64,000 nt of DNA. Source: Rhodobacter calidifons. GTDB lineage: Bacteria > Pseudomonadota > Alphaproteobacteria > Rhodobacterales > Rhodobacteraceae. The position numbers were made by a program, and so were the translations under genes. Below are positions 29,064-37,844 of this stretch, piece by piece. Where the stretch lies: positions 372,001 through 436,000 of the forward strand of contig NZ_JAANHS010000001.1 of the NCBI RefSeq assembly GCF_011174775.1. Direction: 5' to 3'. Within the stretch, counting starts at the first letter, position 1; each line of letters opens with the position of its first letter. The notes under the pieces are model-generated. The model was not told the DNA's origin. It ran no database searches and saw nothing but the letters and a program-made list of their open reading frames with translations.

Positions 29064-30296
29064 TCACACCGGGTCCTGCGTGCCCGCCTTGCGGAACCAC
29101 TCCACGATCGCCGCCCGTTCCTCGGGCTCCATGTAGCTGAGGTTCCCCGGCGGCATGGCATGGGTCACCCCCGCTTGCAGATAGATCCGCCGCGCCTCTT
29201 GCGCGATCTGGGCGGGCGTCTCCAGCACCACGCCCTTCGGCGGCCAGTGCAGTCCCTCCCAGCCGGGCTCTGCCGCATGGCACATCGAACAGCGGCCCTG
29301 CACGATGCCGACCACCTCCTCGAAGCCGGGGGCCGAGGCATAGACCAGAGCCGCGCCTTGCAACCTGGCCTCGCCGTCAACCACCCGCATCGGCGCGGTG
29401 GACAGCCAGGCGATGACCAGGAACAGGATCACCGTCAGCCCCCAGGTCCAGTGCGGGTTGCCCTTCCGCGCGTGGCGGGTGTTGAACCAGTGCCGGATCG
29501 TCACGCCCATCAGGAAGACGAGGCTCGCGATCACCCAGTTCCACTCGGTGGCAAAGACCAGCGGATAATGGTTCGACAGCATCAGGAAGACCACGGGCAG
29601 GGTCAGATAGTTGTTGTGCGTGCTGCGCTGCTTGGCGATCTTGCCATACTTCGGGTCGGGCTTGCGGCCCGCTTTCAGGTCGGCGACCACCACGCGCTGG
29701 TTCGGCATGATGACGAAGAACACGTTGCCCGACATGATGCTGGCGGTGAACGCCCCCAGATGCAGCATCGCCGCCCGGCCGCTGAACACCTGCGTGTAGA
29801 ACCAGGCCATCCCCACCAGCACCACGAACAGCGCCACCATCAGCACCGTCTGGTTCGCGTTCACGAAGACCTTGCAGATCGTGTTGTAGGCCACCCAGCC
29901 GAAGGCCAGCGAGGCCAGCGAGATCGCCACCGCCTGCCAGACCGAAAGCTCCATCACCTGCGGGTCGATCAGGTAAAGCTCGGCGCCCAGGTAGTAGACC
30001 AGCACCAGCATGGCAAAGCCCGACAGCCAGGTCGCATAGCTTTCCCATTTGAACCACACAAGGTGGTCGGGCATCGCGGCCGGAGCCACGAGATATTTCT
30101 GGATATGGTAGAACCCCCCGCCATGGACCTGCCATTCCTCGCCATCCGCGCCCGAGGCCAGATTGCGGTCGCGGTGCAGTCCCAGGTCCAGCGCGATGAA
30201 ATAGAAGCTGGACCCGATCCATGCGATGGCGGTGATAACATGCAGCCAGCGCGCCGCGATCTCGACCCATTCCCACAAGACGACCCAGTCGTACAT
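29064..30296 (-). CDS. puuD: Urate hydroxylase PuuD (membrane, cytochrome c domain)
   Basis: Oxidises urate to 5-hydroxyisourate at the membrane. In this 410-residue protein, residues ~1-300 are about eight transmembrane spans with conserved His residues (RWLHVITAIAWIGSSFYFI, then GGGFYHIQKY). The C-terminal domain carries a cytochrome c heme site CSMCH (residues 336-340) and a later Met in HAMPPGNLS. This domain architecture is specific to PuuD. It is divergently paired with a LysR regulator and lies upstream of the ureide genes. Confidence 0.96.
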   Translation of the reverse strand: MYDWVVLWEWVEIAARWLHVITAIAWIGSSFYFIALDLGLHRDRNLASGADGEEWQVHGGGFYHIQKYLVAPAAMPDHLVWFKWESYATWLSGFAMLVLVYYLGAELYLIDPQVMELSVWQAVAISLASLAFGWVAYNTICKVFVNANQTVLMVALFVVLVGMAWFYTQVFSGRAAMLHLGAFTASIMSGNVFFVIMPNQRVVVADLKAGRKPDPKYGKIAKQRSTHNNYLTLPVVFLMLSNHYPLVFATEWNWVIASLVFLMGVTIRHWFNTRHARKGNPHWTWGLTVILFLVIAWLSTAPMRVVDGEARLQGAALVYASAPGFEEVVGIVQGRCSMCHAAEPGWEGLHWPPKGVVLETPAQIAQEARRIYLQAGVTHAMPPGNLSYMEPEERAAIVEWFRKAGTQDPV

Positions 30297-30336
30297 CGCG
30301 CGCCCTCCACGGTTTCCGGAATGCTATACCGACCGC

Positions 30337-30349
30337 TACCTTTCTGGTA
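30337..30349. promoter_or_regulatory. Candidate LysR operator, TACC-N5-GGTA
   Basis: In the 94-base gap between divergent puuD and the lysR gene is the palindrome TACC-TTTCT-GGTA, a 13-base T-N11-A element as expected for a LysR-type box. An element of the same geometry (TGAC-CTTTC-GTCA, 33413-33425) lies between uraH and puuE. Confidence 0.5.
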
Positions 30350-30390
30350 ATCCATGGAATGACCGGATCACTTTCAAAAGAGGACGTAAA

Positions 30391-31305
30391 ATGTCCTATG
30401 TGAACAACATCCGCATGTTCGTCCGTGTCTATGAATTGGGCAGCATGTCGGCGGCTGCCCGCGATCAGCGCACCTCGCCCGCGGTCGCCTCGGCCCGGAT
30501 TTCCGAACTGGAAAAGCACCTCGGCGTGCGCCTGTTCAGCCGCACCACCCGGTCGCTGCAACCCACCGAGAACGGCCGCATCTTCTATGACGGCGCCCGC
30601 CGCATCCTCGAGGCGATCGACGAGGCCGAAGCCGCCGTGATGGACGTCACGCAGAACCCGCGCGGCACGATCTTCGTCGCAGCCCCCCTCGGCATCGGCC
30701 GCAGGCTCATCGCGCCCCGGGTGCCCGCCTTCAAGGACCTCTATCCCCAGATCGACGTCCGCCTGCGCCTGTCGGACCGCGGGGTCGATGTGGTCGCCGA
30801 AGGCATCGACGTGGCCTTCCACCTTGGCCTTCTGGAGGATTCCACGCTCAAGGTCCGCACCATCGCCGATTGCCCGCGCCTGCTCTGCGCCGCCCCGGCC
30901 TACATCGCCCGTCGGGGCATGCCCGCAGACGGCGAGGCCCTGGTCCGCGACCGGCACGACTGCCTGAACCTGCGCTTTCCGGGCGCGAAGGAGTTCCAGT
31001 GGACCCTGCAAACCCCCGAGGGCCCGCGCCGGTTCGAGATCGCCGGGCCGTTCGAATCCGACGACGGTGACGTGCTGACCGGCTGGGCGCTGGACGGGCG
31101 CGGGATCGTGCTGAAACCGCTGTTCGAGGTCGCCGACTTCCTGCGCGAGGGTCGCCTTGTCCCGGTTGCCACCGCCACGCCGCCCATGGCCGTCCAGCTG
31201 TCCGCCCTCAGCCAGCACCGCAGGCTGAAGGACCCCAAGGTGCAGCTGTTCACCGACTACATGGCTGGGCAGATCCGCGACGACCTGAGGCGCGCGACTG
31301 CATAG
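30391..31305 (+). CDS. LysR-family transcriptional regulator, probable urate-pathway regulator
   Basis: A 304-residue protein. The winged helix-turn-helix is at residues ~1-62 (VYELGSMSAAARDQRTSPAV, ELEKHLGVRLFSRTTRSL) and the effector domain ~90-300. The sequence belongs to the group where the substrate domain has LRLSDRGVDVVAEGIDVAF. Start ATG 30391 follows AGAGGACG. Divergent transcription from puuD is the classical arrangement for a LysR regulator and its target, so control by urate or a derivative is inferred. Confidence 0.93.
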   Translation: MSYVNNIRMFVRVYELGSMSAAARDQRTSPAVASARISELEKHLGVRLFSRTTRSLQPTENGRIFYDGARRILEAIDEAEAAVMDVTQNPRGTIFVAAPLGIGRRLIAPRVPAFKDLYPQIDVRLRLSDRGVDVVAEGIDVAFHLGLLEDSTLKVRTIADCPRLLCAAPAYIARRGMPADGEALVRDRHDCLNLRFPGAKEFQWTLQTPEGPRRFEIAGPFESDDGDVLTGWALDGRGIVLKPLFEVADFLREGRLVPVATATPPMAVQLSALSQHRRLKDPKVQLFTDYMAGQIRDDLRRATA

Positions 31306-31330
31306 GGTGGGGTTCCAACCCACCAACGGA

Positions 31331-31362
31331 AAAGGGGCGGGACCGAAGCCCCGCCCCCTTCA
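31331..31362 (+). terminator. Terminator after the lysR gene
   Basis: A GC-rich hairpin (AAGGGGCGGG, loop ACCGAAG, CCCCGCCCCCTT; 31331-31360) lies ~25 bases after the lysR stop, preceded by a second small stem GGTGGG-GTTCCAA-CCCACC around 31306-31324. It can serve both lysR and the convergent DUF2125 gene (stop at 31380). Confidence 0.7.
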
Positions 31363-31379
31363 ACCCGAAACCGCAGGCC

Positions 31380-32879
31380 CTACATCGGCAGCGGCTGACC
31401 GTTCACCAGGATCTGCATGCCTTCCTTGGCCTCGATCTTCGAGGTCAGGCTGTCATCACCCGCAGGGATCATGAAAATGCCCATCATCATCCGCGCGCCC
31501 ATCGCGTCCTGGTCCGACAGCAGGCCCGTCGCGATCAGCCCGTCGATCAGCGCATTCGCGCCGGTGATGTTCACATTCGCCTCGCCCAGCGGCATCGGCA
31601 TGCCGAAGGAATTGTCGAAGGTGAAGGCCCCGGTCGCCGCCAGCGCCGCGCCCGCCACCTTCACGGCCAGTTCGGTGATGTTCAGGCTTTCCGGCTGGGG
31701 CACCGCGGGGGGGCCGCCGGCCTCGTCCGCAGCGATCATCGCCGGGACGTCCATCCTGGCCTTGCCCGAGATGTCGATGGCAATGTCCGCCGCATCCCGC
31801 TTCAGCGCCCCGTTCGGGTCGAACAGCGCCCAGGCTTCCTCGTTCAGGCTGAACTGGCTGAGTTTCAGGACCAGCCCGTAGTCGCCCGCCGCCTCGGTTG
31901 CGATCACCGGCGCGGTCAGGCCGAACGCCATCGGGCCCGAGACCAGCTTGACCGGCACCGGCATCGCGCCCGGCGCCGATTCGATGTCAAGCCCGGTGGC
32001 CGTGGACTTGATCGAGAAGGTGTCCCTGTTGAACAGCGCCGAGGCATCGCCACCGCCGGCCTTCATCGAAAGGTCCATCGGCAGATAAGGGCTTTCCTGC
32101 TTCATCGTGCCCACCGATTCGCCCTGCGTCATCGAGAGAGAGACGCTCAGCCCTTCCTTCAGCGCGGTGCCGAAATCGGCGGGCGAGGCGATGGCGGCCA
32201 GTTCGATGGTCGAGGGCAAGGCCAGCGCCAGCGACACCCGGATGTCCTGGGTGGCGCTGGTCGAGGTCTGCTTCAGCTCCATCCCCGGGTCGTCCGAGAG
32301 GGTGTTGTAGGCCAGTTCGTCCGCCCGCAGGTCCAGCCCGAAGGTCCGGTTGGTGCCGGGCCTGTCGCTGTAGGTGCCCGCAAGGTTCGAGAACCGCACA
32401 TCGCCCGACGCGGTGACCTTCGGCGGCTCGCTGCCGTCGAAGGAATAGCCCGGATAGGTGCTGTCGTAGACGACATCCAGCTTTGCCGCGGAATAGTCGT
32501 AGGCCAGCCCGCCATCGGCCTCGCGCGCGGTCAGGATCAGGCCGTCATGGGTCACCTTGATCGAGCCTTCGGTCTCGCCGGTCATCGTCATCCCGATATC
32601 GGCACCCGGCGTGATCGCAACCGATCCGTCGGACTGTTCGGTCAGCACCATGTCAGAGATGGTCAGCCCGCCCATCCCCTCGGGCGCGATCTTGATGCCG
32701 TTCAGGGTCAGCACACCGCCCGAAGTGTTCTCGGTCGCGGCCGAAACCGTCAGGCCGACCAGCGCGCCGGCATTCTTCCAGGACTGCCAGACCTGATCGG
32801 CGGTCAGCGCGGCATGGGCGGTGCCGCCAAGCAAGAGTGCAAAGGCCGGGGCTGCTGCGAAACTCTTCATCTGAAACAT
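31380..32879 (-). CDS. DUF2125 exported protein
   Basis: A 499-residue protein with signal peptide (MFQMKSFAAAPAFALLLGGT, then AHA). The mature part is a long beta-rich protein matching DUF2125, widespread in alphaproteobacteria with unknown function, probably periplasmic or envelope-associated. ATG 32879 has AGGAGAAG upstream. It sits between two urate-pathway genes, but there is no reason to link it to that pathway. Confidence 0.87.
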   Translation of the reverse strand: MFQMKSFAAAPAFALLLGGTAHAALTADQVWQSWKNAGALVGLTVSAATENTSGGVLTLNGIKIAPEGMGGLTISDMVLTEQSDGSVAITPGADIGMTMTGETEGSIKVTHDGLILTAREADGGLAYDYSAAKLDVVYDSTYPGYSFDGSEPPKVTASGDVRFSNLAGTYSDRPGTNRTFGLDLRADELAYNTLSDDPGMELKQTSTSATQDIRVSLALALPSTIELAAIASPADFGTALKEGLSVSLSMTQGESVGTMKQESPYLPMDLSMKAGGGDASALFNRDTFSIKSTATGLDIESAPGAMPVPVKLVSGPMAFGLTAPVIATEAAGDYGLVLKLSQFSLNEEAWALFDPNGALKRDAADIAIDISGKARMDVPAMIAADEAGGPPAVPQPESLNITELAVKVAGAALAATGAFTFDNSFGMPMPLGEANVNITGANALIDGLIATGLLSDQDAMGARMMMGIFMIPAGDDSLTSKIEAKEGMQILVNGQPLPM

Positions 32880-32985
32880 GCGCTTCTCCTCAGGACGAAA
32901 AAATGGGACGCAGCCAGATAATGCCGCCCTGAGCCGAACCGCAAGTGACGCTTTCACGACCGTTCCGGGGCGCCACCGCCCGGCC

Positions 32986-33339
32986 CTACGATCCCCGATA
33001 GGTGGAATAGCCGAAGGGCGAGATCAGCAGCGGCACATGATAGTGCTGGCCTGCATCCGGCACGCCAAAGCGGATCGGGATTTCGTCAAGGAAAAGAACG
33101 CCTTCGCCCGCCTGCCCCGAGGCGCGCAGATAGTCGCCCGCGCAGAAGACCAGTTCGTAGATCCCCGCTTCAAGCCCGTCGCCTTCCAAGAGCGGCGCAT
33201 CGGTCCGGCCATCGGCGTTGGTGACGACCTCCTTGACCTTCCGACGGTCCTGCCCGGCGATCCGGTAGAGGATGATCCGCACCCCCGCCGCGGGCCTGCC
33301 CCTTGCCGTATCCAGAACATGCGTCGAAACGCGCCCCAT
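32986..33339 (-). CDS. uraH: 5-Hydroxyisourate hydrolase
   Basis: Hydrolyses 5-hydroxyisourate to OHCU, the second step after PuuD. The 117-residue transthyretin-like protein has the N-terminal [13 protein letters not shown] and the invariant C-terminal tetrapeptide YRGS, which together separate it from transthyretin. No signal peptide, hence cytoplasmic. It is divergent from puuE-uraD with a 144-base shared control region. Confidence 0.97.
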   Translation of the reverse strand: MGRVSTHVLDTARGRPAAGVRIILYRIAGQDRRKVKEVVTNADGRTDAPLLEGDGLEAGIYELVFCAGDYLRASGQAGEGVLFLDEIPIRFGVPDAGQHYHVPLLISPFGYSTYRGS

Positions 33340-33412
33340 CCTCGTCCTCCATCGCTTGCCGAGGCATCAAAGCACGAAACCCGGTCCGCGGCGACCCGGC
33401 GTTCTGCGCATA

Positions 33413-33425
33413 TGACCTTTCGTCA
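33413..33425. promoter_or_regulatory. Candidate operator TGAC-N5-GTCA between uraH and puuE-uraD
   Basis: A 13-base palindrome TGAC-CTTTC-GTCA in the divergent control region, with the same T-N11-A geometry and similar centre as the element at 30337. If both are bound by the LysR protein they would join the two halves of the urate region into one regulon. Prediction by eye. Confidence 0.35.
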
Positions 33426-33483
33426 AATCCTGAAAATATCTTCCACGGATTTCCCCTAGTCTGGCGCCGGAAGGAGACCGCCC

Positions 33484-34899
33484 GTGCACCGCTACCCCCG
33501 AGATTTCCGTGGCCATGGCCCGAATCCCCCCGATCCCCGCTGGCCGGGCGGGGCAAAGATCGCCGTTTCCATCGTGCTGAACTACGAGGAGGGCGGCGAG
33601 AACAACATCCTGCACGGCGACGCGCAGTCCGAGGCCTTCCTCAGTGACATCGCCGGGGCCGCGCCCTGGCCGGGACAGCGGCACTGGAACATGGAATCGC
33701 TTTACGACTACGGCGCCCGGGCCGGCTTCTGGCGGCTGCACCGGCTGTTCACCGGGCTGGACCTCCCTGTCACCGTCTACGGCGTGACCTCGGCGCTGGC
33801 CCGCAACCCCGAACAGGTCGCCGCGATGAAGGCCGCCGGCTGGGAGATCGCCAGCCACGGGTTGAAATGGGTCGATCACCGCGACATGAGCGAGGCCGAA
33901 GAGGCCGCCCAGATCGCCGCAAGCTTCCGCCTGCACGAGGAGGTGGTGGGCGAGGCCCCGCGTGGCTGGTATACCGGCCGGTGCAGCATGAACACGGTGC
34001 GGCTGACCGCCGAGACCCGCCGCCTGGCCTGGATCTCGGACTGCTACGACGATGACCTGCCCTACTGGCGCGAATTCGGCGACCATGACCAGCTGGTGAT
34101 CCCCTACACGCTGGAAGCCAACGACATGCGCTTTGCCACCGCGCCGGGCTATGTCACCGGGGAACAGTTCCACCAATACCTGAAGGACAGCTTCGACACC
34201 CTTTACGCCGAAGGCGCGGCGGGGGCGGCAAAGATGTTCTCCATCGGCCTGCACAACCGACTGATCGGCCGCCCCGGCAGGATCGCGGGGCTGAAGCGCT
34301 TTCTCGACTATGCATTATCCCACGCGGGCGTCTGGTTTCCGCGCCGGATCGACATTGCCGAGCATTGGCGAAAGACCCATCCGAACAAGCGGTTCGAGCG
34401 GCCCTCGCAGATGGCGCGCGCCCGTTTCGTCGAACGCTTCGGTTCCATTTTCGAACATTCGCCCTGGATCGCCGACCGGGCCTTCGACCTGGAGCTCGGC
34501 CCCGCCCATGATTCCGCTGCGGGTCTGCACAACGCGCTGGCCCGCATCTTCCGCAGCGCCACGCCCGAGGAACGCCTGGGCGTGCTGAGGGCCCATCCCG
34601 ACCTTGCCGGCAAGCTGGCCGCCGCCAGACGGCTGACGCCCGAAAGCACTGCCGAACAGGCCTCGGCCGCCCTCGACGCGCTGACCGACGAGGAGAGAAG
34701 CCGCTTCCAGCGCCTGAACGAGGCGTATGTCGCCAGGCACGGCTTCCCCTTCATCATCGCGGTCCGGGACCACACCAGGGACAGCATCCTCGAGGCCTTC
34801 CAGACCCGCATCGCGAACGACACGCAGACCGAATTCGCCACCGCCTGCAAACAGGTGGAACGCATCGCCGAGCTTCGTCTCAAGGACCAGCTGCCGTGA
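33484..34899 (+). CDS. Fused allantoinase (PuuE) and OHCU decarboxylase (UraD)
   Basis: A 471-residue fusion. Residues ~1-305 are a polysaccharide-deacetylase-fold allantoinase of the PuuE type (NYEEGGENNILHGD, WEIASHGLKWVDH, MFSIGLHNRLIGRPGR). Residues ~310-471 are OHCU decarboxylase (FEHSPWIADRAF, LRAHPDLAGKLA, LNEAYVARHGFPFIIAVR), with the catalytic His in RAHPDLAG. Together they turn OHCU into S-allantoin and then allantoate. GTG 33484 is set by AAGGAG upstream. Its stop overlaps the next start (GTGA), so the unit is coupled. Confidence 0.95.
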   Translation: MHRYPRDFRGHGPNPPDPRWPGGAKIAVSIVLNYEEGGENNILHGDAQSEAFLSDIAGAAPWPGQRHWNMESLYDYGARAGFWRLHRLFTGLDLPVTVYGVTSALARNPEQVAAMKAAGWEIASHGLKWVDHRDMSEAEEAAQIAASFRLHEEVVGEAPRGWYTGRCSMNTVRLTAETRRLAWISDCYDDDLPYWREFGDHDQLVIPYTLEANDMRFATAPGYVTGEQFHQYLKDSFDTLYAEGAAGAAKMFSIGLHNRLIGRPGRIAGLKRFLDYALSHAGVWFPRRIDIAEHWRKTHPNKRFERPSQMARARFVERFGSIFEHSPWIADRAFDLELGPAHDSAAGLHNALARIFRSATPEERLGVLRAHPDLAGKLAAARRLTPESTAEQASAALDALTDEERSRFQRLNEAYVARHGFPFIIAVRDHTRDSILEAFQTRIANDTQTEFATACKQVERIAELRLKDQLP

Positions 34900-35738
34900 G
34901 CCAGTATTACACCCCGCCCGGCGGCCTGCCGCCGCAGACCGCGCTGATGACCCAGCGCGCGGTCTTCACCACGGCCTATGCCTTCATTCCGAAGGGCTGC
35001 TTTTCCGACATCGTCACCAGCCAGCTGCCCGGCTGGACGAAAACCCGCCTCTGGCTCATCGCGCGCCCCATGTCGGGGTTCGCCGAGACCTTCAGCCAAT
35101 ATGTGATGGAGGTCGCCCCGGGCGGCGGCTCCGACGCGCCGGATCCGGAGACGGGCGCCCAGCACTGGCTGTTTTTCACCGACGGGCTGGCGACGCTGAC
35201 CATCGCGGGCATGGGCTATGAGATGGAGGCGGGCTCCTACGCCTATATCCCGCCCGGCACCCCCTGGACCCTGCTGGCCGAAGGCGGCACACCCGCCCGT
35301 TTCCACTGGCTGAGAAAGCTTTACGAACCCGCCCCCGGCCTGCCCGCACCCGACCCGATCGTCATCAACGAACGCGACGTGCCGATCCGCTTCATGCCCG
35401 ACACCCAGGACCGCTGGGGCACCACCCGGTTCGTCGATCCCGAGGACCTGCGCCATGACGCCCATGTCAACATCGTCACCTTCCAGCCCGGCGGCCTGAT
35501 CCCGTTCGAGGAGACGCATGTGATGGAGCACGGGCTCTATGTGCTGGAAGGCAAGGCCGTCTACAAGCTGAACCGGGACTGGGTCGAAGTGGAAGCGGGC
35601 GATTTCATGTGGCTGCGCGCCTATTGCCCGCAGGCCTGCTATGCCGCCGGGCCGGGACGGTTCCGATATCTTCTCTACAAGGACGTCAACCGCCACGCCA
35701 GACTGCGCGGCCCCGGCGCTTTCGGCCCGCCCCGATGA
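34896..35738 (+). CDS. allE: (S)-ureidoglycine aminohydrolase, bicupin
   Basis: Releases ammonia from S-ureidoglycine, giving S-ureidoglycolate. The 280-residue protein has two cupin halves; the C-terminal cupin has the metal-binding pattern ETHVMEHGLYVLEGKAVYKL (His and Glu ligands), and the N-terminal half has FTDGLATLTIAG and YAYIPPGTPW. The GTG start overlaps the stop of the fusion gene. The enzyme that makes its substrate, allantoate amidohydrolase, is not in the window. Confidence 0.93.
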   Translation: MSQYYTPPGGLPPQTALMTQRAVFTTAYAFIPKGCFSDIVTSQLPGWTKTRLWLIARPMSGFAETFSQYVMEVAPGGGSDAPDPETGAQHWLFFTDGLATLTIAGMGYEMEAGSYAYIPPGTPWTLLAEGGTPARFHWLRKLYEPAPGLPAPDPIVINERDVPIRFMPDTQDRWGTTRFVDPEDLRHDAHVNIVTFQPGGLIPFEETHVMEHGLYVLEGKAVYKLNRDWVEVEAGDFMWLRAYCPQACYAAGPGRFRYLLYKDVNRHARLRGPGAFGPPR

Positions 35739-35817
35739 CCGCGTTTCGATGCCTTCGGCACGCATCGCCGGGCCCGGCTCCGGCGACGAGAAGGCGAAGC
35801 CGCACAAGGAGCCGCGC

Positions 35818-36294
35818 ATGAGACCCCTGCGCCCGGCCCCGCTGACGGCCGAAGCCTTCGCCCCCTTCGGCGATGTCCTTGATGCGACCGGCGACTTCCG
35901 CCTCATCAACGCGGGCCTCTGCCGCCGCCACCATGACCGCGCCCACCTCGATTTCGGCCCCGACGGCCGCGCCGGCATCTCGGTCTTCAACGCCGAGCCC
36001 CGCGCCCTGCCCTACAGCTTCGATCTGATCGAACGCCACCCGGACGGCTCGCAGGCCTTCATCCCGATGACCGCACACCCGTTCCTCGTCATCGTCGCGC
36101 CCGATCCTGAGGCAGTTCCGCGCGCTTTCGTCACAAACGGCGGACAGGGCATCAACCTGCACCGCGGCACCTGGCACGGCGTGCTGACACCGCTGCATGC
36201 GCCCGGCATCTTTGCCGTGGTCGACCGGATCGGGCCAGGCCCGAACCTGGAGGAATACCGTTACAGCCAACCCTGGACGGTTCTGGCCCCCTGA
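35818..36294 (+). CDS. allA: Ureidoglycolate lyase
   Basis: Splits ureidoglycolate to glyoxylate and urea, the last ureide step. The 158-residue protein begins RPLRPAPLTAEAFAPFGDVL and has NLHRGTWHGVLTPL, the characteristic active-site segment of AllA. ATG 35818 has AAGGAG 7 bases upstream. The gene lies 79 bases after allE on the same strand, with the permease following at 80 bases. Confidence 0.95.
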   Translation: MRPLRPAPLTAEAFAPFGDVLDATGDFRLINAGLCRRHHDRAHLDFGPDGRAGISVFNAEPRALPYSFDLIERHPDGSQAFIPMTAHPFLVIVAPDPEAVPRAFVTNGGQGINLHRGTWHGVLTPLHAPGIFAVVDRIGPGPNLEEYRYSQPWTVLAP

Positions 36295-36374
36295 GGGCCG
36301 CCTAACCGGATCGCACCCCCGGGGCAGTGCGAAGACGGCGCGAACATAAACGCCCCGAGGGAAAGGACAGACAC

Positions 36375-37790
36375 ATGACCGCATCCGCGATCGGGACGCC
36401 AGAGCAACTGCGCGACCCGGACTACCTGCCCCCGCTCGGCCAGTCCGTACCGCTGGGCATCCAGCATGTGCTGGCGATGTTCGTCTCGAACGTCACGCCC
36501 GCGATCATCGTCTGCGGCGCGGCCGGGATCGGCTTCGGCTCGGACCAGGGGGCGCTCGGCTTTCCGGACATGACCTACATGATCCAGATGTCGATGCTGT
36601 TCGCCGGGATCGCCACGCTTTTGCAGACCATCGGCATCGGCCCGGTCGGCGCGCGCCTGCCCATCGTGCAGGGCACCTCCTTCGCCTTCATCCCTGTCAT
36701 GATCCCCGCCGTGGCGGGCCTTGGCACCGCAGGCCTTGCGGGCCTGATGACCGGCGTCGTCCTGGGCGGGCTGTTCCACTTCTGCCTCGGCTTCATCGTC
36801 GGGCGCATCCGCCATGCCCTGCCGCCCCTGGTCACCGGGCTGATCGTGCTGATGATCGGCCTTGCCCTGGTGAAGGTCGGCATCCAGTATGCCGCCGGTG
36901 GCGTCCCCGCGATGGAGGCCGGGATGCGCGCCATCGCCGAGGCCAGGGCCGCGGGCACCCCCGTCGACTGGTCCACCATCACCTTCGGCAGCTTCAACCA
37001 GTGGCTGCCTGCGCTGGTGGTGATCCTGGTGACGCTGGCGATCAAGTTCTTCACCCGCGGCTTCCTGGCCATTGCCGCCGTCCTGATCGGCATCCTGGCA
37101 GGCTATGTCGTGGCGCTGGCCATGGGTCAGGTCAGCTTTACCGCCGTCGAGCGCGCCGGCTCCTTCGCCCTGCCCAACCCCTTCCGCTGGGGCGTCGAGT
37201 TCAACCTGGCGATCGTGCTTGGCATGTGCTTCATGGCCGTGGTCTCGGCCATCGAGACGGTGGGCGATGTCTCGGGCATCACCAAGGGCGGCGCGGGGCG
37301 CGAGGCGACGGACAGGGAAATTCAGGGCGCAACCTTCGCCGACGGGGCGGGCACCGCGATCGCGGGTGTCTTCGGCGCCCTGCCAAACACCTCGTTCAGC
37401 CAGAACGTGGGCCTGATCGCGATGACCGGCGTGATGAGCCGCCATGTCGTCACCATCGGCGCGGTCTTCCTGATCCTCTGCGGGCTCATCCCGAAGATCG
37501 GCGCCGCAATCAACACCGTCCCGATCAACGTCCTTGGCGGCGGCGTGGTGGTGATGTTCGGCATGGTCTGCGCCGCGGGCGTCAACATGCTGTCCGAGGT
37601 GCGCTGGAACCGCCGCAACATGGTGATCTTCGCCACCGCGCTGTCGGTCAGCCTGGGCCTGCAACTGGTGCCCGAGGCGCTGCAACACATGGGCCGCACG
37701 GCGCAGATCCTCTTGACCTCGGGCCTGCTGCCCGCGGCGGCCATCGCCATCGTGCTGAACCTCGCCCTGCCGGAAGACCTGGGCGACTGA
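36375..37790 (+). CDS. NCS2-family nucleobase permease, probably urate/xanthine
   Basis: A 471-residue inner-membrane symporter with 14 expected spans. It carries the family signature region (FSQNVGLIAMTGVMSRHV), IVQGTSFAFIPVMIP near TM3, and SAIETVGDVSGITKGG near TM8. These match the xanthine/urate branch rather than UraA. Its place at the end of the ureide genes supports uptake of urate. ATG 36375 follows GAAAGGACAG. Confidence 0.93.
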   Translation: MTASAIGTPEQLRDPDYLPPLGQSVPLGIQHVLAMFVSNVTPAIIVCGAAGIGFGSDQGALGFPDMTYMIQMSMLFAGIATLLQTIGIGPVGARLPIVQGTSFAFIPVMIPAVAGLGTAGLAGLMTGVVLGGLFHFCLGFIVGRIRHALPPLVTGLIVLMIGLALVKVGIQYAAGGVPAMEAGMRAIAEARAAGTPVDWSTITFGSFNQWLPALVVILVTLAIKFFTRGFLAIAAVLIGILAGYVVALAMGQVSFTAVERAGSFALPNPFRWGVEFNLAIVLGMCFMAVVSAIETVGDVSGITKGGAGREATDREIQGATFADGAGTAIAGVFGALPNTSFSQNVGLIAMTGVMSRHVVTIGAVFLILCGLIPKIGAAINTVPINVLGGGVVVMFGMVCAAGVNMLSEVRWNRRNMVIFATALSVSLGLQLVPEALQHMGRTAQILLTSGLLPAAAIAIVLNLALPEDLGD

Positions 37791-37844
37791 TCGCGACATC
37801 CGGGCGCGCGCAAGACGCCGCGCGCCCGGACAGCTTGCAGAAAG

